Positions 1 through 7,888 of a stretch of DNA of 64,000 bases are shown here, in pieces; position 1 is the first letter of the stretch; each line of letters starts with the position of its first letter. The notes beneath the pieces are model-generated. The model saw only the letters and a program-made list of their open reading frames with translations. It was not told the DNA's origin and did no database searches. The DNA comes from Bradyrhizobium sp. CCBAU 051011 (GTDB lineage: Bacteria > Pseudomonadota > Alphaproteobacteria > Rhizobiales > Xanthobacteraceae). Location of the stretch: positions 806,001-870,000 of the forward strand of contig NZ_CP022222.1 in assembly GCF_009930815.1 (NCBI RefSeq), read 5' to 3'. The position numbers were made by a program, and so were the translations under genes.

Positions 1-965
1 TTCACATCAGCCTTCACCGCAATGTCTGCGCCGTAATTCCTGGCAAGGTCGTTGTCGACCAACCCAACCTGCACGATGGACAGCCCGTCCGGCAGCGGAT
101 CGGTCTCGCTGTAGACAGACATCCGCAGGGGATCGCCGCCGAGCGCAATGAGGAGATCGTAGGGCGCCAGCGTCTCGCGGGCGATCTTCTGGATGCGCGC
201 GATCGCGCCCATGAAGCACGGACTTTCGGACAGGAAATGCGCGCCATAGGGCGTCGACGACTGATACGCCGGACAGCCCAGCGTTTCCGCCAGCTCGGCG
301 GCCTCCCGCAATGCATCGCTCTTGACGATCTCGTCGCCGACGATGATCACGGGCCGCTCTGCCTTGAGAATACGCGCGGCCAGCGCCTGCAACGCCTCCT
401 CCGACGGCTTGACACTTGTGTCGACGCGGGTTGAGCGGCCGAGCTCGATGCCGGCCTCGGAATTGAGGATGTCGCCCGGCAGCGAGATGAACACCGGTCC
501 CGTCGGCGGCGTGGTCGCGATCTTGGCCGCGCGGCGCACGATCCTTGGCAGATCCTCCAGCCGGGTCACTTCCACCGCCCATTTCACCAGGGGCTGTGCC
601 ATCTGCACCAGCGGGCCATAGAGCACCGGCTCGGTCAGGCCGTGGCCCTGCTCCTGCTGGCCGGCGGTGAGGATCAGGGGCGTGCCGGTAAAGCTGGCGT
701 TGTAGAGCGAGCCCATGGCGTTGCCGAGGCCGGGCGCGACATGGACGTTGCAGGCGACGAGCTTGCCCGAGGCGCGGCTGAAACCGTCGGCCATGGCGAC
801 GACCAGGCTTTCCTGCATCGCCATCACATAGGTTAGGTCGGGGTGATCCTTCAGCGCGTGCATGATCGGCAATTCGGTGGTGCCGGGATTGCCGAACAGA
901 TGCGTGACGCCTTCGTCCTTCAACAGTGCAAGGAATGCCGAACGCCCGGTGATCTTGTTCTTCAT
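1..965 (-). CDS. Thiamine-diphosphate-dependent decarboxylase, benzoylformate decarboxylase-like (partial)
   Basis: Reading leftward from ATG at 965, the frame stays open to the window edge, giving about 321 residues; the C-terminal part, with the ThDP pyrophosphate/Mg site, lies outside. The N-terminus carries the family start GNPGTTE (residues 26-31) and the ThDP-activating glutamate in MAMQES (E52). NVHVAPGLGNAMG resembles the active-site histidine segment of benzoylformate decarboxylase, and a central cofactor-fold domain follows from about residue 190. The ribosome site GGGAGGAAAA sits directly before the ATG. The enzyme would decarboxylate or carboligate a 2-oxo acid; the true substrate is unknown. 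An acetolactate-synthase-like or oxalyl-CoA-like assignment is possible but the histidine motif favours the benzoylformate group. Confidence 0.88.
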   Translation of the reverse strand, partial: MKNKITGRSAFLALLKDEGVTHLFGNPGTTELPIMHALKDHPDLTYVMAMQESLVVAMADGFSRASGKLVACNVHVAPGLGNAMGSLYNASFTGTPLILTAGQQEQGHGLTEPVLYGPLVQMAQPLVKWAVEVTRLEDLPRIVRRAAKIATTPPTGPVFISLPGDILNSEAGIELGRSTRVDTSVKPSEEALQALAARILKAERPVIIVGDEIVKSDALREAAELAETLGCPAYQSSTPYGAHFLSESPCFMGAIARIQKIARETLAPYDLLIALGGDPLRMSVYSETDPLPDGLSIVQVGLVDNDLARNYGADIAVKADV

Positions 966-1250
966 TTTTCCTCCCGCCCGCCGCTTCCTTGACGTGCGGG
1001 ACGGAGGCAGATGACCAAACTTCATCGGCGCGCGCAATGGAACGAGGTTCATGGCTGCTCTGCGCGTGCACTCTCGCGTCCCGGACGCGGCGCAAATACT
1101 CTTCGGCGGTACACCGCAGGGCCCAGCCACAAAATCGCGAAAACAACCCCATGCAAAGTAGAATGGGCCCCAGGCTCGCCGCACTCAGGCCGCTTGCGTC
1201 CGAGGCAGGAGATGGTCCGTCGTCATGACCCAACCTAATCCCATCCTGCC
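966..1250. other. Intergenic, no gene recognised
   Basis: This stretch of 285 bases holds the promoter side of the decarboxylase gene and the 3' side of the GFA gene. Short open frames on both strands here have no ribosome site or family resemblance. A segment around 1075-1130 looks like a decayed piece of an intergenic repeat, but I cannot define its ends. Confidence 0.5.
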
Positions 1251-1763
1251 CTAGACCATCCCCTCACGCTCCGCGCGCTTCTTCTTTTTCGAGCGCTGCC
1301 AGACGACGCCGGGATATCCCTTCAGCGGCACCAGCGGCTCGCCCGTATAGGCCCATTCCTGCAATTCTTCGATGGCGATGTGATGGAGCGGCTGGCGACC
1401 GGTGCGACCCGAGAACAGCGCGCGGGGAATGTTGACCATGTGGGGCGAGCGCGGGCGTTCATAGGCAATCGGCGTGCCGCAATTGGAGCAGAAACTGCGT
1501 ACGGTCTTGGTGGCCTCGTCTTCGTAGCGCGCGAGGCTGGTCTTGCCCCTGGTGATCCGAAAACGCTTGCGCCAGCTCCCGACATAGGTCGCGTACGCCG
1601 CGCCGTGCGCGCGACGGCTCGACGGCGAATGATCGTGCCAGGCCCAGCGCGCCGGCACGTCGATCTCGAAGGCGACCTTGCCGCACAGGCATTGGCCGGC
1701 GGCCGGTTTGCCGAGTGCGACAGCCTTGGTTTTCTTTTGCTCTAATTCCTCTTCCGGAAACAT
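1251..1763 (-). CDS. GFA (glutathione-dependent formaldehyde-activating) family protein, atypical zinc site
   Basis: The 170-residue product has the GFA/Mss4-like layout: an N-terminal QCLCG zinc knuckle (C25, C27), the AHGAAYATYVG segment, and the SFCSNCGTP knuckle near residue 98. Members bind zinc and are named for spontaneous S-hydroxymethylglutathione formation, although most have no proven function. The middle cysteine cluster usually seen before the A-H-G segment is replaced here by H43-x-H45 and serine, so one of the two zinc sites is changed or lost. The C-terminus is lysine-rich. It stands alone, downstream of an old yellow enzyme gene on the same strand but separated by a repeat. 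Function is not established. Confidence 0.85.
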   Translation of the reverse strand: MFPEEELEQKKTKAVALGKPAAGQCLCGKVAFEIDVPARWAWHDHSPSSRRAHGAAYATYVGSWRKRFRITRGKTSLARYEDEATKTVRSFCSNCGTPIAYERPRSPHMVNIPRALFSGRTGRQPLHHIAIEELQEWAYTGEPLVPLKGYPGVVWQRSKKKKRAEREGMV

Positions 1764-1814
1764 GTTGTGTTGCCTCTTCCCGTCATTGCAAGGAGCGAAG
1801 CGACGAGAGGCGCC

Positions 1815-1895
1815 GTCATTCCGGGATGGTGCGTTAGCACCAGACCCGGAATCTCGAGATTCCGGGTTCGATGCTTTGCATCGCCCCGGAATGAC
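1815..1895. repeat. Intergenic palindrome family A (CTCGAG core), copy 1
   Basis: Outer arms GTCATTCCGGG (1815-1825) and CCCGGAATGAC (1885-1895) pair, and a central CCGGAATCTCGAGATTCCGG lies between them. Related copies occur at 27782-27881 and 58732-58809. All lie between genes, as expected for a dispersed REP-like element. Confidence 0.85.
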
Positions 1896-1934
1896 AAGCT
1901 CCTACTCGTTCCGCTCGCGCGAGCGGCAGGAGCC

Positions 1935-3059
1935 TCACGCCTGCTCCAGCTCATCGTGCTCCGGATAGTCCGTATAACCCGCCACGTCGCCGCCGTAGAA
2001 GGTGGCGCGGTTATAAGGCGTCAGCGGGAAGCCGCGCTGCAGGCGGCGCGGCAGGTCCGGATTGGAGATGAAGATGCGGCCGAAGGCGACCGCATCGGCA
2101 TGGCCATCCCTGATTGCTGCATCGGCAGTCTCGCCGGTAAAGCCGCCGGCGGTGACCAGCACGCCCTTCCAGATCGGGCGGAACAGCACCATCGCCGACG
2201 GCACGTTCTGGTGGTTGACCTCGGCGCGGCCGGCGCCGGAGGAGCGCGGCTCGATGAAATGCAGATACGCCAGCCCAAGCGGATTGAGCTGCTCGACCGC
2301 ATAGGTGTAGAGCGGCATCGGGTCCGGCTCGCCGCTGCCATTGGCAACACCATAGGGCGACAGCCGCACGCCGACGCGGTCGGCGCCCCAGACCTCAACC
2401 ACGGCCTGCGTCACCTCCATCAGGAAGCGCACGCGGTTCGGAATCGAACCGCCATATTGATCGGTGCGCAGGTTGGTGTGCGATTGCAGAAACTGCTCGA
2501 TCAGATAGCCGTTGGCGCCATGTACCTCGACACCGTCGAAGCCGGCGGCAAGCGCGTTCTTTGCGGCCTGGCGATAGGCGTCGATCACGCCGGGAATTTC
2601 CGACGTCTCGAGCGCGCGCGGCGTCTCGTAGGGGACAGCCTTGCCATCAGCCGTGCCTGTTTTCAGGTCCGCGATCGGTACCGCCGAAGGCGCGACCGGC
2701 AGCACGCCACCAGGCTGGAACGAGGAATGCGAGACCCGCCCGACATGCCAGAGCTGCAAGAAAATTACGCCGCCCTTGGCGTGAACCGCATCGACCACCT
2801 CGCGCCAGCCGGCGATCTGAGCTTCCGTATAGATGCCGGGCACGCCGGGGCTGCCGAAGCCCGTCGCCATCACGGGCGAAGCTTCGGCGATCAGCAATCC
2901 GCCCGGCGTCGCGCGCTGCGCGTAATACTCCGCATTCAATGGCCGCGGCGCCAGCGAGGGCTTGGCTGCCCGCATCCGCGTCAACGGTGCCAGCGCGAGA
3001 CGATGCTGGAGCTGATAGGGACCGACCTTGAGCGGCGAAAACAGCGATGGATACTTCAT
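1935..3059 (-). CDS. Old yellow enzyme family alkene reductase
   Basis: The 374-residue protein is a full-length FMN-dependent NADH:flavin oxidoreductase of the OYE/NemA group, which reduces activated C=C bonds such as N-ethylmaleimide and enoates. It begins with the FSPLKVGPYQLQHRLALAPLTRMRA-like FMN-binding N-terminus. The substrate-binding motif EVHGANGYLIEQFL is present, followed by RTDQYGGS, and the C-terminal FMN-phosphate loop TAGGFTGE and AFGRIFISNPDLP. I start at 3059 because the protein family begins with MKYPSLFSP; an upstream in-frame ATG exists but adds an unrelated tail. It is divergent from the ModE-type gene at 3167, which may control it. Confidence 0.93.
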   Translation of the reverse strand: MKYPSLFSPLKVGPYQLQHRLALAPLTRMRAAKPSLAPRPLNAEYYAQRATPGGLLIAEASPVMATGFGSPGVPGIYTEAQIAGWREVVDAVHAKGGVIFLQLWHVGRVSHSSFQPGGVLPVAPSAVPIADLKTGTADGKAVPYETPRALETSEIPGVIDAYRQAAKNALAAGFDGVEVHGANGYLIEQFLQSHTNLRTDQYGGSIPNRVRFLMEVTQAVVEVWGADRVGVRLSPYGVANGSGEPDPMPLYTYAVEQLNPLGLAYLHFIEPRSSGAGRAEVNHQNVPSAMVLFRPIWKGVLVTAGGFTGETADAAIRDGHADAVAFGRIFISNPDLPRRLQRGFPLTPYNRATFYGGDVAGYTDYPEHDELEQA

Positions 3060-3166
3060 GTCTATTCCAGAACCCCCGTGTTGATACGGATATGTAACCG
3101 CTTCAGCTTGTTCGTAAAAGGCTCCGGTGGCAATCTCGCCACGCGATGCAAGAGAGCAAGTCGCCC

Positions 3167-3550
3167 ATGCCGAAAACGAACGCCAGATCGCTGCCTTCGC
3201 TGAGCGTCCGGATCGACCTGGCTGACGAGGCACGCATCGGACCCGGCAAGATTCAGTTGTTGGAGAGCATCGCGGCCTGCGGCTCGATCTCGGCCGCTGG
3301 CCGCGCGATGGATATGTCCTACAAGCGCGCCTGGGACCTGGTCGACGAAATCAACCGGATCTGCCGGCAGGCTGCGGTCGAACGGCAAACCGGCGGCAAG
3401 AACGGAGGCGGCGCGGTACTGACGCCGTTCGGCACGTCGTTGATTGCGCGCTACCGCAAGATCGAACGCAATGCCGCCAGCGCCGCGCGCAAGGAGCTCG
3501 AGGCGCTACACAAGGAGATCGGGCGGCCGAGGAAAACCGCCAGCCGGTGA
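3167..3550 (+). CDS. ModE-type winged-helix transcriptional regulator
   Basis: About 127 residues, consisting of the N-terminal DNA-binding domain of the ModE family: SVRIDLADEARIGPGKIQLLESI, then ISAAGRAMDMSYKRAWDLVDEIN as the helix-turn-helix, and the wing GGGAVLTPFG. The molybdate-binding TOBE (mop) domains of full ModE are absent, so it may not sense molybdate. The ATG at 3167 is preferred over one at 3146: GAGAGCAAG lies upstream of 3167 and nothing comparable lies before 3146. It is divergently placed next to the old yellow enzyme gene, with about 107 bases between the start codons. Confidence 0.82.
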   Translation: MPKTNARSLPSLSVRIDLADEARIGPGKIQLLESIAACGSISAAGRAMDMSYKRAWDLVDEINRICRQAAVERQTGGKNGGGAVLTPFGTSLIARYRKIERNAASAARKELEALHKEIGRPRKTASR

Positions 3551-3590
3551 AAGAGAAATGATGGCTCGAAGCCGCCACGGACTCTCTTCA

Positions 3591-3712
3591 CCTGTCCCGC
3601 TCGCGGGGGAGATCGGATCGCATCAAATGATGCGATCCGGGTGGGGGCTCTCTCCACATTATGGCTTGCGGAGAGAGCCCCCACCCCAGCCCTCCCCCGC
3701 AAGCGGGAGAGG
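3591..3712. repeat. Long imperfect palindrome (REP-like), between ModE-type gene and aldehyde dehydrogenase
   Basis: A perfect 17-base arm pair (3639-3655 with 3670-3686) is nested inside a second pair built around CCCGCTCGCGGGGGAG and CTCCCCCGCAAGCGGG. It sits between the convergent 3' ends of two genes, so it may also help end transcription in both directions. Confidence 0.8.
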
Positions 3713-3733
3713 GAGCGCAATCCTGACGCGGCG

Positions 3734-5230
3734 CTAGGCCGTCTTGATCCAGACTGCCTTGACGTTGAGATATTCCTCGACGTGCTGCTTGCCGGACTCG
3801 CGGCCATAACCGCTCATCTTGTAGCCGCCGAACGGCACTGCCGGATCCATCGCCTGATAGCAGTTGACCCAGACCGAGCCGGCGCGCAGCGCCTTCGCAA
3901 CCTGGTGCGCCTTGCTGACATTGGTGGTCCAGACGCCGCTGCCCAATCCGAAGGTGGTGGCATTGGCGCGCTTGACCAGTTCGTCGGTATCCTCGAAGGA
4001 AATCGCCGAGATCACCGGACCGAAAATTTCCTCCTGCGCAATCCGCATATTGTCCTGTACATTGGCGAAGACTGTCGGCTGCACGAAATAGCCCTTCGAA
4101 AGCGGGCCTTCGGTCAACCGGCCGCCGCCGGCCACTGCCCTGGCGCCTTCCTTCTGGCCGATGTTGAGATATTCGCTGACGCGATCCATCTGCTGTTGCG
4201 AGACCAGCGGTCCGATCTGCGTGTTCGGATCGATGCCGTTGCCAACCTGCAGCTTCTTGCCGAACTCGGCGACGCGGCCGACGAACTCGTCATAAACCTT
4301 CTGTTCGACGAACAGCCGCGTGCCGGCGCTGCAGATCTGCCCTGAATTGGCGAACACCGCCATTGCCGCACCGGGCACCGCGGCGTCGAGATCGGCATCG
4401 GCGAACACGATGTCGGGCGACTTGCCGCCGAGTTCGAGCGACACGCGCTTGAGGTTGCCGGCGGAGGCGCGGATGATCGACTGTCCGGTGACGTGCGAGC
4501 CGGTGAACGCGACCTTGTCGACATCGGGATGTGACGCCAGCGTAGCGCCCGCGGTCTCGCCATAACCGGGCACAACATTGACGACGCCGGGCGGGACGCC
4601 GGCTTCCATGCAGAGTTCGGCCAGCCGCAGCGAGGTCAGCGGCGCTTCCTCGGCGGGCTTCAGCACCACCGTGCATCCGGTTGCGATCGCGGGACCGATC
4701 TTCCAGACGGTCGCGGCGAGCGGCCCGTTCCAGGGAATGATTGCGCCAACGACGCCAATCGGCTCCTTCAACGTGTAGGAGAAGATTTCGCCGGGCAGCG
4801 AGTTCTCGATGGTTTCGCCGTGCAGCGCCGTCGCCTGCCCCGCGTAATAGCGCAGCATGCCGAGCACGCGCAGCCGGTTGCCGCGGGTGCGGCTGATCGG
4901 CGCGCCCATGTCCAGCGTGTCGAGCTGCGACAACTCCTCGAAATTCTTCTCGACGAGATCGGCAAGCTTCAACAACAGGCCCTGCCGCTCATATGGCTTG
5001 ACCTTGCTCCACGGCCCCTCGAAGGCGCGGCGGGCCGCCGCCACGGCGCGGTTGATGTCCTCCGCGTCGCCCTCGGCGACGGTCGCGAGCAATTCGCCGG
5101 TCGCCGGGTTGTGGGTCTCGAACCGCTTGCCGGAGGCGGCATCGACCCATTGGCCGTCGATCAACATCTTCTTGTAGGAGCCGTCCGCATAGGGATGGCG
5201 CGTGATCGGAATTGCCTGGGTGACAGCCAT
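3734..5230 (-). CDS. NAD(P)-dependent aldehyde dehydrogenase
   Basis: The 498-residue product is a complete class of aldehyde dehydrogenase that oxidises aldehydes to carboxylates. Visible landmarks are the IDGQWVDAASG N-terminus, the coenzyme fold with IIPWNGPL and VLKPAEEAPLT, FTGSHVTGQ, the general-base glutamate in LELGGKSP, the catalytic cysteine in FANSGQICSAGTR, EEIFGPV, and the C-terminal PFGGYKMSGYGRE. The closest flavour is the betaine/phenylacetaldehyde group, but the sequence alone does not give the substrate. It is divergent from the SDR gene at 5428, with 197 bases between, so the two may share a regulatory region. Confidence 0.95.
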   Translation of the reverse strand: MAVTQAIPITRHPYADGSYKKMLIDGQWVDAASGKRFETHNPATGELLATVAEGDAEDINRAVAAARRAFEGPWSKVKPYERQGLLLKLADLVEKNFEELSQLDTLDMGAPISRTRGNRLRVLGMLRYYAGQATALHGETIENSLPGEIFSYTLKEPIGVVGAIIPWNGPLAATVWKIGPAIATGCTVVLKPAEEAPLTSLRLAELCMEAGVPPGVVNVVPGYGETAGATLASHPDVDKVAFTGSHVTGQSIIRASAGNLKRVSLELGGKSPDIVFADADLDAAVPGAAMAVFANSGQICSAGTRLFVEQKVYDEFVGRVAEFGKKLQVGNGIDPNTQIGPLVSQQQMDRVSEYLNIGQKEGARAVAGGGRLTEGPLSKGYFVQPTVFANVQDNMRIAQEEIFGPVISAISFEDTDELVKRANATTFGLGSGVWTTNVSKAHQVAKALRAGSVWVNCYQAMDPAVPFGGYKMSGYGRESGKQHVEEYLNVKAVWIKTA

Positions 5231-5427
5231 GTCTACACTCCCTTGAAGTCAGTCAGGATTCTTGTGGTCGCTATATCTGAATATCTATAACGGTGGCATG
5301 AAACCGTAACGCAGCCGAACGCTTGCCGAAAGCGGCCGACGCGAAGACCTCCCATGCCCTTTCGTCCATGGTAGTCTAAGGTATCCGCCGAGCGAAACCA
5401 TACCTCAGATATGTCCGGAGAATGACG

Positions 5428-6279
5428 ATGCCCCATCCAGCGATGTCGCCAAATCATGTTGCCGTGATCACCGGGGGCGCCTCCGGCATCGGGCTCGCTG
5501 CCGCGATGCGTTTCGCCGGCCTCGGCATGAGGGTGTGCATCGCCGATATCGGCGCCGAGCGCCTCGCCGAGACCGCGGCCAAACTGGCGTCTGTCGCCAA
5601 GGGCGGCGCGGCCGACATCATGACGGCATCGGTCGACGTGAGCCGCTTCGATGACGTCGCCGGGCTTGAAACCGCGGTGCAAAAGCGGTTCGGCGGTACC
5701 GACATCCTGATGAACAATGCCGGCATCGGCCCCGACAGCAACAGCTTTGGTCCGCTGGAGAACTGGCAGCGCATTCTCGCGGTAAACCTGTGGGGTGTCA
5801 TTCACGGCACCCAGGCCTTCGTGCCCCACATGGTCGAACGCGGGCGCCCCGGCCTCGTCATCAATACCGGCTCCAAGCAGGGCATCACGACGCCGCCCGG
5901 CAATCCCGCCTACAACGTCTCGAAGGCCGGCGTGAAAGCGCAGACGGAGGCACTGCAGCACGAATTGCGCAACCTGCCGGGCTGCCAGATCAGCGCGCAT
6001 CTGATGATCCCCGGTCACGTCTTCACTGCCCTGACCGCCCGCGGCCGCACCGAGAAGCCGCCGGGCGCCTGGACGCCGGAGCAGACCGTCGACTTCATGA
6101 TTGAGCGCATCGACGCCGGCGATTTCTACATCCTGTGCCCCGACAACGATGTGCCGCGGCAGCTCGATGAACGGCGCATGCTGTGGGCCGCCGGCGACAT
6201 CGTCGAAAATCGCCCCGCATTGTCGCGCTGGCATCCGGATTACGCGGAAGCGTTCGCGAAGTTTGTGAAGGGGGAATAG
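5428..6279 (+). CDS. Short-chain dehydrogenase/reductase
   Basis: A classical SDR of about 283 residues with the Rossmann motif TGGASGIG (residues 15-22), the DVSRFDD acid region, NNAG, and the catalytic YNVSK; serine lies in NTGSKQG. It should use NAD(P) to interconvert an alcohol and a ketone. The start at 5428 is chosen because GGAG at 5417-5420 is at a proper distance; the ATG at 5422 lies too close to that site. It forms a divergent pair with the aldehyde dehydrogenase at 3734-5230, which fits a short alcohol-aldehyde-acid route. Substrate not known. Confidence 0.93.
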   Translation: MPHPAMSPNHVAVITGGASGIGLAAAMRFAGLGMRVCIADIGAERLAETAAKLASVAKGGAADIMTASVDVSRFDDVAGLETAVQKRFGGTDILMNNAGIGPDSNSFGPLENWQRILAVNLWGVIHGTQAFVPHMVERGRPGLVINTGSKQGITTPPGNPAYNVSKAGVKAQTEALQHELRNLPGCQISAHLMIPGHVFTALTARGRTEKPPGAWTPEQTVDFMIERIDAGDFYILCPDNDVPRQLDERRMLWAAGDIVENRPALSRWHPDYAEAFAKFVKGE

Positions 6280-6372
6280 TTCGTAGGGTGGGCAGAGCGA
6301 AGCGTGCCCACCATCGCGAGCGCGGCATTGAGTGGTGGGCACGTCGCTACGCGCCTTTGCCCACCCTACGAA
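6280..6372. repeat. Intergenic palindrome family B (GTAGGGTGGGC), copy 1
   Basis: Terminal arms TTCGTAGGGTGGGC (6280-6293) and GCCCACCCTACGAA (6359-6372) are perfect inverted copies; inner arms GTGCCCACCA and TGGTGGGCAC also pair. Other copies are at 13098-13189 and 57075-57205. It begins next to the SDR stop codon. Confidence 0.9.
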
Positions 6373-6382
6373 CCGCGAACCT

Positions 6383-6589
6383 CTAAAGCGTCACCTGCTT
6401 GTCGCCGCATTGCTTGCAGGTGTATTTGACGCGGGTTTCGCCCTTTTCCGCCTGGACGCGGTTGGGCGCGCCGCATTTGCCGCAGACCGCCTCGATCCGG
6501 GTGTTACCCTGTTTGACGACGATGGCCTTCTTTGCCATCGTCTCGCGGATCAGGCGCTCGGCCTCCTCGCGCATCGCTTGCTTCGACAT
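6383..6589 (-). CDS. Small zinc-ribbon protein
   Basis: The 68-residue product has a charged helical N-terminus and two CxxC knuckles, VCGKCGAPN and YTCKQCGDKQ, spaced as in a zinc ribbon. It probably folds around a single zinc and binds nucleic acid or a protein partner, but nothing in the sequence names the role. A weak purine-rich site lies before the ATG at 6589. It is separated from the membrane-protein gene by about 100 bases on the same strand, so it is probably its own transcript. Confidence 0.7.
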   Translation of the reverse strand: MSKQAMREEAERLIRETMAKKAIVVKQGNTRIEAVCGKCGAPNRVQAEKGETRVKYTCKQCGDKQVTL

Positions 6590-6688
6590 CGGCCTGCCCC
6601 GTCATGAACGCTACGGCCGCGGTCTTATCACAGTCTCGATGCATTTCGTAAGTCGCGCGTGAAAAATCTCGTGACGGAATACGGAATG

Positions 6689-7888
6689 TCACGTCGTCTC
6701 CGGCGTCAGCGCCAGCAGACGCCGCACCAGCGCCAGCGCGGTTTCGGTGGCCGGATCGGCCGAAATCACGGGAACCGCGAGCGCGATGACGTCGATCGGA
6801 TCGTGCGAGAGGACGATGAGATGTGTCGCGCTGTTGGCCGCCAGCAGTGACACCACGCGCTCGACGGCAGGATCGGACGATGTCAGGCCCCACGGCGCGT
6901 CGGGACGGCGCAGCACCCGCCGGCTCGACAGGAAATCGCGCAGCAACGGCGGATCGTAAGTCAGGAGTTCGCTCTCCCGATAACGCCGGGCACTCTCGAA
7001 GATCGGATGGCGCGCGAGTTCCGCTATCAGCGCATCGCGCGTCTGGGCCGGCGAGACCGCGACGGAATTGAGAACGCCGGGCACCTGCGCTTCGAAGTGG
7101 GCGCGCAACGCGTCCACCATCAGCCCGATGGTGAGAACGCCTGCGATGGCGATGGCGCAAAATCGCATGACCTGCGCCGCATCGGCATCCGGCGCGACAA
7201 ACGCCGCGGCAATCCCGAGAAGCGCCGAACTCGACAGCCGCAGGACTGTCAGCACCAGCGCCTGACGCTGCGTTTCCGCACCACGTTCCGCGATCAGGAT
7301 CGCTGTCACTACGAGCAGCGCCCCCAATGCTCCAAGCCTGACCGGGATGTCCGGAAACAGCACCCTGAAATCGGTGACGATGAAGGGAATGACCAGAACG
7401 GCGCCCACGGCGAGGCGAGCGATGCTGCGATTTTCCGACGCCATCAGCGTGGTCCGGTCGCGCGTCGCCAGCAGCCAGGCGCAGATGGCGAAACCGCCAA
7501 GCTGGAACAACGCAAGCAGCATGGCGGCGGGCATTGCGAGGGTTTCCAGTCCGGCAGCGCCGGCGAGACCAAGCGCGATGCCGCCGGTCAGAATTGCGAT
7601 CTTGGCCCATCGCGGGGCATGACGCCGCAAAATGCCTTCCGTGACGATCAATCCGCCGAGCGGGATCAGCGCGGCCGGAATCGCCGACAAATTATTTAGC
7701 GCCGCGCTGCCGCTCCACCACGCCGTGCCACGCACCAGGAACAGCGACGCGATAATGCCAAGCGCCATCAAAAGACGCCGCGTCAGCGGGCCCCTGGGAT
7801 CGCGCCGGTGGAGCGTGACCATGGCGACGCCAAGCCCGATCGCGCCGCAGAAATTGACGATGGAATCGGCGATCATGTCTGGCGTCAT
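6689..7888 (-). CDS. Polytopic membrane protein with C-terminal soluble domain, unknown function
   Basis: The 399-residue product has eight or nine hydrophobic segments between about residues 10 and 260, followed by a soluble region of about 130 residues containing HPIFESARRYRESELLTYDPPLL. I recognise no enzyme motif. The start ATG at 7888 overlaps the stop codon of the upstream gene (ATGA, 7885-7888), so translation is almost surely coupled and the partners act together. The soluble tail could be cytoplasmic and could contact the GNAT-like partner. A membrane-anchored sensor or acceptor for acyl transfer is an inference only. Confidence 0.8.
   Translation of the reverse strand: MTPDMIADSIVNFCGAIGLGVAMVTLHRRDPRGPLTRRLLMALGIIASLFLVRGTAWWSGSAALNNLSAIPAALIPLGGLIVTEGILRRHAPRWAKIAILTGGIALGLAGAAGLETLAMPAAMLLALFQLGGFAICAWLLATRDRTTLMASENRSIARLAVGAVLVIPFIVTDFRVLFPDIPVRLGALGALLVVTAILIAERGAETQRQALVLTVLRLSSSALLGIAAAFVAPDADAAQVMRFCAIAIAGVLTIGLMVDALRAHFEAQVPGVLNSVAVSPAQTRDALIAELARHPIFESARRYRESELLTYDPPLLRDFLSSRRVLRRPDAPWGLTSSDPAVERVVSLLAANSATHLIVLSHDPIDVIALAVPVISADPATETALALVRRLLALTPETT

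Noticed and set aside
7..1233. Long minus-strand open frame (about 408 codons) opposite the window start
   Set aside because: It lies out of frame with a clear decarboxylase gene on the same strand (1-965), and its product is low-complexity Arg-rich; high GC opens such shadow frames.
3591..3712. Possible CRISPR-like array
   Set aside because: It is one large palindrome, not spaced direct repeats; no cas genes are present.
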